Notes: a model not told the origin generated them from the sequence alone. Positions 27,701-36,249 are shown, counted from the first letter of the stretch. The stretch is DNA of 50,238 nucleotides from an uncultured bacterium (GCA_937124615.1 CAKZKR010000091.1:1-50238), one strand, 5' to 3'. Numbers and translations are program-made.

Positions 27701-28374
27701 TAGACTGCTATACCATCTGAATCCTTTAAATATATGAACATATAGTACATATTTTCAGAAAGTGCTCCTTCTTCTACAGATTGTCCTAATGCAAAACGAA
27801 TTAATTCATACGCTTCCTGGATTTCAAGAAGAAAACCTACAATTTTATTCTCTTTATCCCGAATTGGAATTGCTATTGTTAGTGTATATTTATCTGCTTT
27901 AGGTGGAGTAGATAAGGCAATTATGTAGGGATAGCGGAGTCTTTTATGCCAATCTGGAATCAGATAGTCCTGTAATTCGAATGAAGGAGTTGAATAGAGA
28001 AGGTTATTTTCTGTATCAACTATGGCGAATGCTAATGATTTCCCTTCACTTACAGATAGAATTGTTTGAAGTTTTTCTTCTATCTGAGTTTTTAGTAGAT
28101 TTCTTTCTTCTTGTTTTTGACAATATAAAGAAAAAATAGGGTCAGTTACGATACGAGATGAAAAAGTTAATCGCGTTGCTAAAGATAACCGTATTCCTTC
28201 AGATGTAATTTTTACGGCTGTTATTAAATTTCTTTTTGTTGTTATCCACTGTCCCTCTCTCGCAAATACATAGGCAACTATAAGGGTTAGCGTCATTGGA
28301 ATCACGCCAACCCAAAAAATTGCTGTGAAAAACTTTCTTTCAATACCTGTACGGTATCTTTGTTTTTGTTCCAT
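24763..28374 (-). CDS. Membrane hybrid sensor histidine kinase (HAMP-PAS-GAF-HisKA-HATPase-REC-REC)
   Basis: A 1203-aa protein. One membrane helix (about 17-37) and a second (about 303-327) bracket a large extracytoplasmic Cache-like sensor. Then follow HAMP (about 328-385), PAS (about 390-505), GAF (about 515-680) and a coiled coil. HisKA has SNVSHELRTPL with phospho-acceptor His720, and HATPase has the N box (Asn835 and Asn839), DTGIGIP and GGTGIGLS. Two receiver-like domains end the chain. The first (about 955-1070) lacks the acidic pair and looks degenerate; the second has DDD1087-1089, Asp1131 and Lys1183 and should be functional. GAF Cys residues in GPFCCGEKV are worth noting. It lies 59 nt downstream of the HTH-receiver gene and shares its promoter. 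Confidence 0.92.
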   Translation of the reverse strand: MEQKQRYRTGIERKFFTAIFWVGVIPMTLTLIVAYVFAREGQWITTKRNLITAVKITSEGIRLSLATRLTFSSRIVTDPIFSLYCQKQEERNLLKTQIEEKLQTILSVSEGKSLAFAIVDTENNLLYSTPSFELQDYLIPDWHKRLRYPYIIALSTPPKADKYTLTIAIPIRDKENKIVGFLLEIQEAYELIRFALGQSVEEGALSENMYYMFIYLKDSDGIAVYSDNKKEEEKKININYEIVDTRLIQRIKRISDKTEGLVTLLRFSSRGKVYPVLLAYEKVYPEYNLYFCAYRHLNEIFWFIHVGSIAALMIAGLVILFFSLVGYRIIHRNILRPLSLINEGAQIIRQGDYGLKLKIETGDELEEVANSFNEMAGALRRNIYELEASEERYRNLVNSMRDGIYQTNKEGVLTLINPFGAKILGFNTPNDAIGIRIENLFLNTNDYKVFCSELEKDNYLNQFRTWIKPIRGELICVEISAGYIKDDKSNIIGIEGIFRDITTNVLLEKEVHERAERLRAVNIIARTINSSIEAGKVYESIVNEIKQLVYNIDYAVVAFPPEKPGHPQCYEGESCFEILTLLPSSETEPIIGPFCCGEKVISEKKTLIFDYLQSEEESISKEFPPDITSLIVAPLFAEEKVIGVFVLGSKTPKAFSSHDIEIIEEVSPHIAVAICNARLLEKLQNTLDEINRAREQLNKANEELKTLDEMKTNLLSNVSHELRTPLVSIMGYTDMILKGKTGPITDTQREYLSISIRNVEKLVNLIENLLDFSKLHKGKEELVFSTFDIVECAESGLQNIRPMADPRGIKLILSTDQRPILVDGDKGKIIQVFNNLLSNAVKFNKNDGLVEIKIKIIENEVEVSIIDTGIGIPPEAINKIFVRFYQVDSSSTRKYGGTGIGLSISQDIMRLHGSRIVLTSIPGQGSTFSFRLPIHGTRLDDSRIFARQITPDETHLLVELVSQDRSMSAQIRHWLLEENIDILHAGHPSTAISLALKYNPDCIIIDCDEGPMGEVVVSEILESPGVVEIPIILITEQERLYMTYSDKIIHRLPKQLRKSILLSAIRYAIKNLTAEVSELGNTILCVDDDIEILQFMRDCLENEGYKVDIATSGEECIEKAQTGQFRLILLDIAMPGLDGIEVCRTIRTNPKLKGICIHIVTAKPINDVIKKTYEVEADGILQKPFKQEDLLSIVQNYIPLDKK

Positions 28375-28433
28375 AAATAGTTGTCAGGAGAAAATTACAT
28401 CCCCTGTGCCCAAAAAAATTATATATATTAATT

Positions 28434-29018
28434 CTATTTCTGGACGGGGCGTCCTTTAGTTACCAATTCTCTTACTTTTTCAAGTAATTGGTCTACTTTA
28501 AAAGGTTTTGCAAGATATTCATCTGCTCCACAGGCAAAAATTCGTTCAATATCCGAATCTTTAGTCAAACATGTAATAGCCATTATTGGAATAAAACGGG
28601 TCATATCATTTTTTCTCAAAGCGCGACAAACCTCAAAGCCATTAATTTCTGGCATCAGGAAATCAAGAAGGATAAGATCCGGAGACAATTGTATTGCTTT
28701 TAAACCAACCTCTGTCGCATTACTTACTTTTATTACTTCATATTCATCTTTGTCCAGCATATTGTCTATTAAATTGAGGGCATCAGGGTCGTCATCTACA
28801 ACCATTATGCGATATTTTTTCACATTTTTATCTCGAGGAAACATATCATATTTTTCTCTAAATTCATCCAAATCTTTTTCAAGAATACGGTAATGTCCAC
28901 CAGGTGTTCTTGAAGCCTTGATAAGACCCTGACGAATCCAATTTTTGATACTATGATGTGTTACATGACATATTCTTGCTGCTTCAAAAGTCGTGAATGC
29001 TTTTTGCTCACGGTTCAT
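28434..29018 (-). CDS. Response regulator with N-terminal MerR/excisionase-type HTH and C-terminal receiver
   Basis: A 194-aa protein. Residues 8-55 form a MerR/excisionase-like DNA-binding domain (TTFEAARICHVTHHSIKNWI, then the wing TPGGHYRI). Residues 69-188 are a complete receiver: Asp75-77, phospho-acceptor Asp119 in ILLDFLMPE, Thr149 and Lys171 in AKPF. The order, DNA binding first and receiver last, is the reverse of most response regulators. A strong AAGGAGG precedes the start and a consensus promoter lies upstream. It is co-directional with the hybrid kinase 59 nt downstream, its probable partner. The phosphotransfer route is inferred. Confidence 0.9.
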   Translation of the reverse strand: MNREQKAFTTFEAARICHVTHHSIKNWIRQGLIKASRTPGGHYRILEKDLDEFREKYDMFPRDKNVKKYRIMVVDDDPDALNLIDNMLDKDEYEVIKVSNATEVGLKAIQLSPDLILLDFLMPEINGFEVCRALRKNDMTRFIPIMAITCLTKDSDIERIFACGADEYLAKPFKVDQLLEKVRELVTKGRPVQK

Positions 29019-29097
29019 ATTATCAACCTCCTTAAGTTATTATGGTTATAGTTTAGTAATTATTACATATTTAACATTATTAATTAGATTAGCATTA

Positions 29098-29127
29098 ATT
29101 ATAAGTAAATTTATTAATCTATGTCAA
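29098..29127 (-). promoter_or_regulatory. Consensus sigma-70 promoter of the HTH-receiver/kinase pair
   Basis: On the minus strand a perfect TTGACA (29127-29122) and a perfect TATAAT (29103-29098) are separated by 18 nt. The -35 box overlaps the stop codon of the upstream gene ending at 29124. The start would be near 29091, about 70 nt before the ATG. Confidence 0.8.
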
Positions 29128-30752
29128 GAATGAATAAAGGATAAAAATTCTTTTATAAGATTAAATTCTTCAAATCTTGTTTGATCCCAAATCAGATTTA
29201 ATTGGAAGGGATAAGATAAATATATAATACGAAATGATAAAAATAAAACACAGATTATGATTGTATAATAACCTAATAATAGTCCTGAAAATTTTTCAAT
29301 GAAATACGAAACTGAATTAATAAACTTATGGTTTTTTGTGTTTTCTATTTTAGATAGTTTTTCATCTACATATTCTTCATTAAGATGAATATTCGTAAGA
29401 AAATTTTTATGGAGTATTGAATAAATACCAGCAAAAAAGGGGAATATAATTAATAGGCACCATAAGGAAATTACCCTATAGAAATTGTTAAATGATGTTT
29501 TACTTAAAAAAACAGAATAGAAAAGAAATATGAATATTACTAAAGTCCACACTATACAGAAAAGATAAATTGAACTTGATAAATTAGATAAAACTGGGTT
29601 GGATTGTGATTTATATGAATAGTAATATAGCAATTTTCCCAAAAGATAAATAATAAATAATTCGATAAATCCAAATAACAAAAGCATAATTATTTTTATC
29701 CTGAGTTCCCGGCCTTCTTCAAATTCCTTTTTTCTCTTTTCTTCTAAGTGCTCTGATTTTTCTAATAAATTTGAGATTTTGTTTAATTTGCGAATTCCCT
29801 TTTCAAGAATGGGTGAATTCAATGTCTTTGAGGAACGATTATATAATATAAGGATGTCTTTTTGGAGTTTTAATGATGTAATACAGATTGGCAAATTAGA
29901 ATAGAAATCATCAATATTTATAGCCATTCCTATTTTTGTAGCCATTAAAAACAATTCTTCTAATCCTATTTGTATATTTTGAAAACTACTTTCATTAAAA
30001 CTTAATTCTGCTCTTTTAAGTATATTTGAATTTAGTTCATATAATGGAGCTAAACAATGATTTAAAATATTATACTTTTGTAAATAGTATGCATAAGTAT
30101 ATTTAGGTAGGGTAGGATGCCAAAGAGTCTCTGGGAAGATGATATGATTTCCGCTTCTATTTTCTTTTGCTATTATAGAGATACCTTCTGTAAATATCTT
30201 TGCGTCCTTTGTATCTGGGTTTATGACCATTGCGGATTCTAAATATCCTAACAGAGAATTATTTGGAGAGAGATTCTGTACTTCTTTTATTAATTCTCTT
30301 GCATGGTTATACTCTCTTAAAAAGTATAATTTTGTTATATAATTTATTGGAAAAGATGTATTAGTATTACTAATATTATAAATATCTTGATAAGTTTTGA
30401 TAACAGCGTCATCTTCTTCAATTAAAGCAAGAAATTCCAAATATTGAAGGTATCTTGAATCGTCTAATAAATTAGGGTTAGAAAAGACTTTTTTAGATAT
30501 ATTTCGCATTATTGGCCGAGCTGATTCGTTTTCCAATGTCAATGCAATACGATACTTCGTTTCATCTAGATCAAAGCGTAAATACCTGTCAGAAAACCAT
30601 AAACAGAAAGTTAATATTACAACTGAAAAAATCAAATATCGAAAAGATTTTTTTCTTCTTATTAAAAAAATATAATCAATAGTAAATGGTTTCTCACTAC
30701 CTTGTAGGTTTGTGCTATCAATTTTATTTTTTTCACTTGTTTCGTTCATCAA
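29124..30752 (-). CDS. Unrecognised membrane protein with a TPR-like exported or luminal region
   Basis: A 542-aa protein of no family I recognise. One membrane segment lies at about residues 38-55. A large helical region (about 60-350) has TPR-like features, for example IEEDDAVIKTYQDIYNI and YFLREYNHARELIKEVQNL. A charged helix with runs of Lys and Glu (about 330-350) precedes four hydrophobic segments (about 352-375, 395-420, 430-450 and 490-520). Codon use is as A+T-rich as the neighbours. It lies 57 nt downstream of pgi on the same strand and may be co-transcribed with it; the next promoter begins inside its stop codon. It could be a scaffold or stress-related membrane protein, but nothing in the sequence decides this. 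Confidence 0.65.
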   Translation of the reverse strand: MMNETSEKNKIDSTNLQGSEKPFTIDYIFLIRRKKSFRYLIFSVVILTFCLWFSDRYLRFDLDETKYRIALTLENESARPIMRNISKKVFSNPNLLDDSRYLQYLEFLALIEEDDAVIKTYQDIYNISNTNTSFPINYITKLYFLREYNHARELIKEVQNLSPNNSLLGYLESAMVINPDTKDAKIFTEGISIIAKENRSGNHIIFPETLWHPTLPKYTYAYYLQKYNILNHCLAPLYELNSNILKRAELSFNESSFQNIQIGLEELFLMATKIGMAINIDDFYSNLPICITSLKLQKDILILYNRSSKTLNSPILEKGIRKLNKISNLLEKSEHLEEKRKKEFEEGRELRIKIIMLLLFGFIELFIIYLLGKLLYYYSYKSQSNPVLSNLSSSIYLFCIVWTLVIFIFLFYSVFLSKTSFNNFYRVISLWCLLIIFPFFAGIYSILHKNFLTNIHLNEEYVDEKLSKIENTKNHKFINSVSYFIEKFSGLLLGYYTIIICVLFLSFRIIYLSYPFQLNLIWDQTRFEEFNLIKEFLSFIHS

Positions 30753-30809
30753 ATAGTATTATTTATAGGATATAAATATAAAAGTTCGGTTTATATTAGA
30801 AAGTTATTT

Positions 30810-32189
30810 TTATACTTTATTCTTTTTTATTTCTAACATCAACTGACGAGCAATCTTTTTCCCTTCTTCTACACCCGGTTGATTAAACGCATTTACATTA
30901 TATAATTTTCCTGCCATTGCAGTAGCCACTTCTAGCATATATAATAATTGGGCTACCGTAAATTCAGATATTTCTTTCATATTTATATGTATCACGGGTC
31001 TTTGACTCAATGTAAGAGCATCTTTTGTTCCTTGAAACTCTGCTAAAAGGAGGTCATTCATACTTTGCCCCCTTATATACTCCAGTTCGGATATTTCATT
31101 AAGTATATCTGGAACGAGTAATACCTCATTCTGATTTTCCACAGAGATAAGGTTAATTATTTTATCATTAGGTCCTTCTCGATAAAGTTGTATTTGAGAA
31201 TGCTGGTCGGTTGCACCTAATGCTTTAACGGGCGTTTGACCATTGAAAATATTGTTCCCTTTAATATCTTCTTTCTTTCCTAAACTTTCAGCCCAGAGTT
31301 GACAATACCAATCCGCAATATCTTTTAGCCGGTCTGAGTAAGGCATCATTACAGATATCTTTTTCCCTTTATTTATGTCAAGAATATAATGAATACCAGC
31401 AAATTTATAGGCAGGATTATTCTCCAGAGAGTCGTTGGAGCATAAAGTATCCATTTCTGCACATCCTTCAATAAGGGCTTCAATATCAAAACCTAACATT
31501 GCAGAAGGAAATAATCCTACCGGAGAAAACACAGAAAAGCGTCCTCCGACATTTAATGGAATTTCAAGTTGAGTAATACCATATTTATCAGCTATGGGAT
31601 GTAATAAACTTTTGGGAGCATTTTCGCCTCTTGGGCTTGTTGTTATTACAAGATGTTCCTTGATTTTTTCACTACCTACTGTATTTTCTAATTCCTGAAG
31701 TACGATGAGTAACTGACACATTGTCTCTGCGGTCTCACCCGATTTTGAAATGGCATTGTATAATGTGTTTTGGGGCGGGCACAATTTCATCATTCTTTTA
31801 AAGGTGACTGGGTCAATATTATCCATAACAAATAGACGGGGATATCCTTTTCTGTCTTCTTTGGATAGGAGATTATAATAGGTTCCATTCAGTGCTGTAT
31901 TCAGGGCAGTAATCCCTAAAGCAGATCCTCCAATTCCCAGTATTACAAGATTTTCAATCCCTTGCCCCAAAAACTTAGATGAGATCTCTTTAATTTTATT
32001 ATGGGTTGCCTTATCTTTATAGAGTTCGAAGAAACCATATTTTTTTTCTTCTCTTTCCTTTATCAATACATTATGATATTGTTTTATAGACTTAGTTAAT
32101 TCTTTAAATTCGATATCTGTAAATCCGTGTTGGGGACCTATTTTATTTGCATGACACGGAGATATATCAATAGAGATAATGTGTTTCAT
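30810..32189 (-). CDS. pgi: Glucose-6-phosphate isomerase
   Basis: A 459-aa enzyme interconverting glucose 6-phosphate and fructose 6-phosphate in glycolysis and gluconeogenesis. It shows VILGIGGSALG (phosphate-binding SIS motif), AISKSGETAET, NVGGRFSVFSPVGLFP and ATDQHSQIQLYREGPNDK, the standard PGI signatures. The length is that of the shorter bacterial (Bacillus-like) form. AAGGAG precedes the ATG. It diverges from the frameshifted beta-helix gene. Confidence 0.96.
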   Translation of the reverse strand: MKHIISIDISPCHANKIGPQHGFTDIEFKELTKSIKQYHNVLIKEREEKKYGFFELYKDKATHNKIKEISSKFLGQGIENLVILGIGGSALGITALNTALNGTYYNLLSKEDRKGYPRLFVMDNIDPVTFKRMMKLCPPQNTLYNAISKSGETAETMCQLLIVLQELENTVGSEKIKEHLVITTSPRGENAPKSLLHPIADKYGITQLEIPLNVGGRFSVFSPVGLFPSAMLGFDIEALIEGCAEMDTLCSNDSLENNPAYKFAGIHYILDINKGKKISVMMPYSDRLKDIADWYCQLWAESLGKKEDIKGNNIFNGQTPVKALGATDQHSQIQLYREGPNDKIINLISVENQNEVLLVPDILNEISELEYIRGQSMNDLLLAEFQGTKDALTLSQRPVIHINMKEISEFTVAQLLYMLEVATAMAGKLYNVNAFNQPGVEEGKKIARQLMLEIKKNKV

Positions 32190-32308
32190 ACAGATCTCCT
32201 TTGCTTTTAGATGTAATTACTCCCAGATTGTTATAAAGATGGGTAATAGTTTAACATATTTTCATTATTATTTTCAGGAGAAAATATTGAAAGGAAAAGA
32301 GATGAAAT

Positions 32309-32446
32309 ATGAAGAAAAATTTTTTTATGTATTTGGTTATTTTTATTTTTATTATCAATAGTTACGCTTATGATAAAACATACCCGTTTTCACTATACGA
32401 AAAAAAAATCAAGATACTATTTTTAAAGTTGAACGAGGCGAAATAA
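32309..32446 (+). CDS. Signal-peptide exon-like 5' fragment of the beta-helix gene (frame 1 of a frameshift)
   Basis: A 45-codon frame: MKKNFFMYLVIFIFIINSYA is a clean Sec signal peptide, followed by YDKTYPFSLYEKK. AAGGAAAAGAG lies upstream. After an A9 tract (32400-32408) the sensible coding moves to the next frame, and this one ends at TAA 32444. By itself it would make a useless peptide, so I read it as the 5' end of the beta-helix gene. Confidence 0.6.
   Translation: MKKNFFMYLVIFIFIINSYAYDKTYPFSLYEKKIKILFLKLNEAK
32400..32408 (+). other. A9 frameshift tract in the beta-helix gene
   Basis: The tract lies in TAC GAA AAA AAA ATC. One additional A would give YEKKNQDTIFKVERGE and join the signal-peptide frame to the beta-helix frame. 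A9 is long enough for RNA-polymerase slippage and is also a classic site for sequencing error. Confidence 0.6.
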
Positions 32447-33621
32447 CATGGGCAAGTCCGGCCTGGTGGGGATTCAATGCTGATGACGCAACGGATTATT
32501 TGCAGTCTGCAATTAACTCAGGAGCAAAAGGAATAATCCTTCCAAACATGGGGGTCCCCTGGGTTATTAGACCTATAAAGTTGCGTTCGAATCAGAAGAT
32601 TACAATTTTACCGGGTGTTGTTATCCTTGCTAAAAAAGGAGAATACAAAGGGAAGGGAGATTCTTTGTTCTCTGCTACCAATGTAGAAAATTTGATTATA
32701 TCGGGGTATGGTGCAGTTTTAAGGATGCACAAAAAAGATTATCAGGATAAAAAGCAATATGCACCCGCGGAGTGGCGTATGACTTTGTCATTAACAGGTT
32801 GTAGTAATGTGATTATAGAAGGACTTCGGTGCGAAAGTAGTGGAGGTGATGGTATTTATATCGGTGCAACCGGAGAACAGAATTATTGTAAGGATGTGAC
32901 TATAAAGGATGTAGTATGTGACGATAATCACCGACAGGGAATAAGTGTTATTAGTGCTATAAATTTAACAATTGAAAATTGTTCTTTGCTAAATACATCG
33001 GGTACCGCACCTCAAGCGGGTATTGATTTTGAACCCAATGGAGAAGACGAACAATTGACAAACATTACAATGAGAAATTGTTATATTAGCAGGAATAAAG
33101 GTGCAGGGATTTTAGTATATTTGAAAAATCTTAAAAAGACATCATCCCCTGTTTCTATGAAAATAGAACAATGTATAATGAAAAACGATTTTGACCATGG
33201 AATTGCAGTAGGGGCTATTACAGAAGATGGTCCTCAGGGAGAAATACAATTTAAAAATTGTTATATCGAGGGTTCTCAAAGAGGTGGAATTGTAGTTTTT
33301 GATAAATCATCAAAGGGATTAAATGTGATATTTGATAATTGTATTTGTTTCAATACACCTCCTAAACAGAATGGTTTCCCCATAAAAATTAATCAATGGA
33401 GAAAGAGTTTAACATCAGATATTGGTAATGTTTCTTTTTATGATTGTGTTATATATGACAACTGTAAAAGGTACCCTGTTGAGATAGATACAGTAAGTAA
33501 GGACTGTGATGTCCAAAAAATATCAGGGACAATTCTGGTAAAAAGTAATAGCCTTTTATCTGTTCGAAATAGAACCTCGAAAAGGATAGAAGGTCTATCT
33601 ATCCGAAAATTGGAAGAATAA
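32401..33621 (+). CDS. Secreted right-handed beta-helix protein, main frame (pectate-lyase/GH28-like)
   Basis: The frame is open from 32377 and has no usable ATG; a start finder would choose TTG 32500, which would cut off family-like sequence ERGEITWASPAWWGFNADD. From there comes the common DDATDYLQSAINSG opening of beta-helix polysaccharide enzymes, then repeated coils with NVIIEGLRCESSGGDGIYIG, NLTIENCSLLNTSG and DVTIKDVVCDDNHRQG (a Gly-Asp-Gly-Ile coil motif). The fold is that of parallel beta-helix enzymes acting on polysaccharides; no catalytic triad is certain. The signal peptide is in the other frame at 32309-32446, joined across the A9 tract. If this is a true deletion the gene is a pseudogene unless slippage rescues it. 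Confidence 0.75.
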   Translation, partial: KKNQDTIFKVERGEITWASPAWWGFNADDATDYLQSAINSGAKGIILPNMGVPWVIRPIKLRSNQKITILPGVVILAKKGEYKGKGDSLFSATNVENLIISGYGAVLRMHKKDYQDKKQYAPAEWRMTLSLTGCSNVIIEGLRCESSGGDGIYIGATGEQNYCKDVTIKDVVCDDNHRQGISVISAINLTIENCSLLNTSGTAPQAGIDFEPNGEDEQLTNITMRNCYISRNKGAGILVYLKNLKKTSSPVSMKIEQCIMKNDFDHGIAVGAITEDGPQGEIQFKNCYIEGSQRGGIVVFDKSSKGLNVIFDNCICFNTPPKQNGFPIKINQWRKSLTSDIGNVSFYDCVIYDNCKRYPVEIDTVSKDCDVQKISGTILVKSNSLLSVRNRTSKRIEGLSIRKLEE

Positions 33622-33638
33622 ATTTTTTAAATAATTTG

Positions 33639-33668
33639 TTGACAAAAATCATAGGTTTTTTCTATTAT
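33639..33668 (+). promoter_or_regulatory. Sigma-70 promoter of the lytic transglycosylase gene
   Basis: A perfect TTGACA at 33639-33644 and TATTAT at 33663-33668 are separated by 18 nt. They lie just after the beta-helix stop codon and about 35 nt before the next ATG. Confidence 0.7.
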
Positions 33669-33703
33669 AGTAAAGTATTAAAAAGATAATATCATTTATA
33701 ATA

Positions 33704-34738
33704 ATGTTTATATCATTGAAAAATATTATATTGTTAATTCCTTTGCTACTTATCTCACAAGTAGTTTCTTCAGAGCCTCATATTTCTTTCGGGCAAAAGA
33801 CAAATGAGGTTTCTTCACAGGGGACAAAAATATATAAAATCGACTTGAAAGAGGCCTATGCTGACCGTTCAAGAGAAAAAGGGTTGTACCAATTTCAACG
33901 GAAGGACGGGACACTTGTTTTTACAAATCGTCCTCAAAAATACCGTTCAAAGAGTGAATATAAAGAGGTATATTTCAAAAAATCTGCAAATATACAACAG
34001 CCGAAAAACAGAAGTACTTCCGTGAAGGAATCGGGGGAGGCAAGTGGTTATGCAATCATTGTGCCTCTGGAACCCGTTCATGTTTCAAAAAAATTTGAAC
34101 ATTTATATAAAGGTAAAACCTACAATTACGAAACAATACAGAAAATAGTCAAAGAATGCAGTCAATATTATCAGGTTGAAGAAAAATTAATATGGGCTGT
34201 GATGGAATCTGAAAGTGCTTTTAATCCTAATGCGGTTTCTACAGCGGGGGCTTGTGGATTGATGCAATTAATGCCGGCCACTGCGGTTGAAATGGGAGTT
34301 ACAGATATATTTGACCCGGCACAAAATATAGCAGGTGGAGTGCAGTATTTAAGTAGAATGTTGGACTTATTTAATGGGAATTTGGACCTTGCTTTGGCTG
34401 CATACAATGCAGGTCCTGAGAATGTGAAAAAATACAAAGGTATTCCTCCTTTCAATGAAACAATAAATTATGTTAAGTTAGTTAAATCTAAATTAGGGCT
34501 AAAACTTGATGCTAATTATTACGCAAGTAGAATAGGAGGAAAAATATCCTCGGCAAAAAGAAACCTTCAAAATGTAAGTATAAACACTGCTAAAAAATAC
34601 ATGGTTTATTTTAAAAGTGGCTTGCGTCAGCCTGCCGACGATGTTGTAGAGCAATTACCATACTATTATATAAGTTATGGGAATAGGACATATCCTGTTC
34701 GAACAGAATTAGTCCAGAAAATTGAGAAAACCGGTTAA
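33704..34738 (+). CDS. Exported lytic transglycosylase (DUF4124-like region plus SLT domain)
   Basis: A 344-aa protein with a signal peptide (MFISLKNIILLIPLLLISQV, cleaved near residue 23). Residues 60-90 (GLYQFQRKDGTLVFTNRP) look like a DUF4124-type segment. The SLT domain (about 145-265) has ES-x-F with catalytic Glu170, GACGLMQLMPATA and LALAAYNAGPENV, the standard soluble lytic transglycosylase motifs. It cleaves peptidoglycan glycan strands in the periplasm. The start has no clear Shine-Dalgarno sequence, but the signal peptide fits ATG 33704. The aminotransferase gene follows by 28 nt. Confidence 0.9.
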   Translation: MFISLKNIILLIPLLLISQVVSSEPHISFGQKTNEVSSQGTKIYKIDLKEAYADRSREKGLYQFQRKDGTLVFTNRPQKYRSKSEYKEVYFKKSANIQQPKNRSTSVKESGEASGYAIIVPLEPVHVSKKFEHLYKGKTYNYETIQKIVKECSQYYQVEEKLIWAVMESESAFNPNAVSTAGACGLMQLMPATAVEMGVTDIFDPAQNIAGGVQYLSRMLDLFNGNLDLALAAYNAGPENVKKYKGIPPFNETINYVKLVKSKLGLKLDANYYASRIGGKISSAKRNLQNVSINTAKKYMVYFKSGLRQPADDVVEQLPYYYISYGNRTYPVRTELVQKIEKTG

Positions 34739-34766
34739 TTTTTATCTTTTTTAGAATAAAGTAGGT

Positions 34767-36107
34767 ATGAGAAGTCAATACGTTTTTTCAGAATATGGAA
34801 AAAAAACATTTCTGCCTTCGCCAGTTAGCCAGATGATGTCGGAATTTGCCAAAGATTTTCGACCCACCATCGACATTAATCTTGGTGTTGGTTATATTAA
34901 TGAAGATACGATTCCCTATAATGAATTTTCAGAAATTGCATCCATACTTATAAAACAGGGAACAAGACCTCCTCATTTATTAAATTATGGTGGCCCTGAG
35001 GGGTCTGTCCAATTGATTGAGTCGATTAAAGATTTCTACTGTGAACTCTTGCGGAATAAGTGGATAGGAGATATTCCTGATTTTACCAATAGGCAAATTA
35101 TTATAGGAGTAAGTGGAGCAACGAGCATACTTACAGGTCTTGCAAATATACTTAAACCAGGGATTGTAGTTACTACTGAGCCTATTTATTATATATATAC
35201 ATCCACTTTGGAAAGATACGGTTTTGAGATAGTACCCATCAAAGAGGAAACAGAAGGACCCAATATAAATTTGTTAGAGGAAAGAATAGAGTGTTGTTTG
35301 AAAGAAAAAACACCTATATCTTTCTGTTACTTTGTAACTGTTAACAATCCAACATGTACTGTAATTTCTAATCAAAGAAGAAAAGAAATCGTTGATTGTA
35401 TACAGAATATGTCCAAAAAATATAATGTTTGTATTCCGATTATTTTCGACATTGCCTATGAGTGGCTTATTCATAATCCCGAATTAGAAAAACCTATATC
35501 ACCATCTGTTTATGACAAAGAAGGCTCTGTTTATGAAATAGGTACTTTGTCAAAAGTATTTGCCCCAGCATTGAGAATAGGTTTTATTATTGGAGCAAAA
35601 GATAGTTGTTTACTAAAAGCATTGGTTCAATGGAATAGTGATGTCGGATTTAGTGCACCATTAATTACACAGGAAATCTCAGCGGAATTGATTAGAAGAT
35701 TCGGCTTAAAACAGTTCAAATCTGTAAATGATGGATACCGGGAAAAAGGGGCTTTATTTAAAAAAGTATTAAACGAGAAGATTGGAGAATATTTAGAAGA
35801 AATGACAGGAGGAGATGCAGGCTTTTATTTGTACCTTACTGTTTCAGGAATTAAGACTGTTCCGGGTTCAGATTTCTTTAAATTTTTATCCCGGAATTCA
35901 GGCGTTCTGGATTGGGATTATAATGGAAAAGATAAAAAACAAAGGGTTATATATTTGCCCGGCGTATATTGTATCCATCCCAAAGGGATGCTTATAGAAA
36001 AAGGTAAGTACCAAATAAGAATATCCTACGGCTATGAAAATAAATACAAATTATTACAATCTGCAGACATAATGAGCGAAACATTATGTATAATTAAGAA
36101 TAGATAA
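34767..36107 (+). CDS. PLP-dependent aminotransferase, class I/II (fold type I)
   Basis: A 446-aa protein. It shows LLNYGGPEGSVQLIESI (substrate loop), VSGATSILTGLANILKPG, the Asp-containing PLP strand VCIPIIFDIAYEWLI, and the Schiff-base lysine motif GTLSKVFAPALRIGFIIGA. The pattern is that of the MocR/2-aminoadipate or aromatic aminotransferase subgroup without the DNA-binding domain. The amino donor and acceptor are unknown. It is 28 nt downstream of the transglycosylase gene and may be read with it. No terminator is seen after it; the next gene has its own promoter. Confidence 0.88.
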   Translation: MRSQYVFSEYGKKTFLPSPVSQMMSEFAKDFRPTIDINLGVGYINEDTIPYNEFSEIASILIKQGTRPPHLLNYGGPEGSVQLIESIKDFYCELLRNKWIGDIPDFTNRQIIIGVSGATSILTGLANILKPGIVVTTEPIYYIYTSTLERYGFEIVPIKEETEGPNINLLEERIECCLKEKTPISFCYFVTVNNPTCTVISNQRRKEIVDCIQNMSKKYNVCIPIIFDIAYEWLIHNPELEKPISPSVYDKEGSVYEIGTLSKVFAPALRIGFIIGAKDSCLLKALVQWNSDVGFSAPLITQEISAELIRRFGLKQFKSVNDGYREKGALFKKVLNEKIGEYLEEMTGGDAGFYLYLTVSGIKTVPGSDFFKFLSRNSGVLDWDYNGKDKKQRVIYLPGVYCIHPKGMLIEKGKYQIRISYGYENKYKLLQSADIMSETLCIIKNR

Positions 36108-36161
36108 TTGGTTTTGAGTTAAGGTATACATCGTTGTCACAGGAAAATCTCTGATTTCTAT

Positions 36162-36190
36162 TTGACATTTGTTATGGAAAATGGTATAAA
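36162..36190 (+). promoter_or_regulatory. Strong sigma-70 promoter of the giant LRR protein gene
   Basis: A perfect TTGACA at 36162-36167 and TATAAA at 36185-36190 are separated by 17 nt. AAGGAG precedes the ATG at 36250. Confidence 0.78.
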
Positions 36191-36249
36191 TTAATTATAT
36201 GGGTTAGTCAAAAAAATAAGAAATTAAAATTACACTAAGGAGATGTGTT

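Noticed and set aside
32179-32361. 60-codon plus-strand frame overlapping the start of pgi
   Set aside because: It overlaps the pgi start in antisense and shows no sensible sequence. The real coding signal is the signal-peptide frame from 32309.
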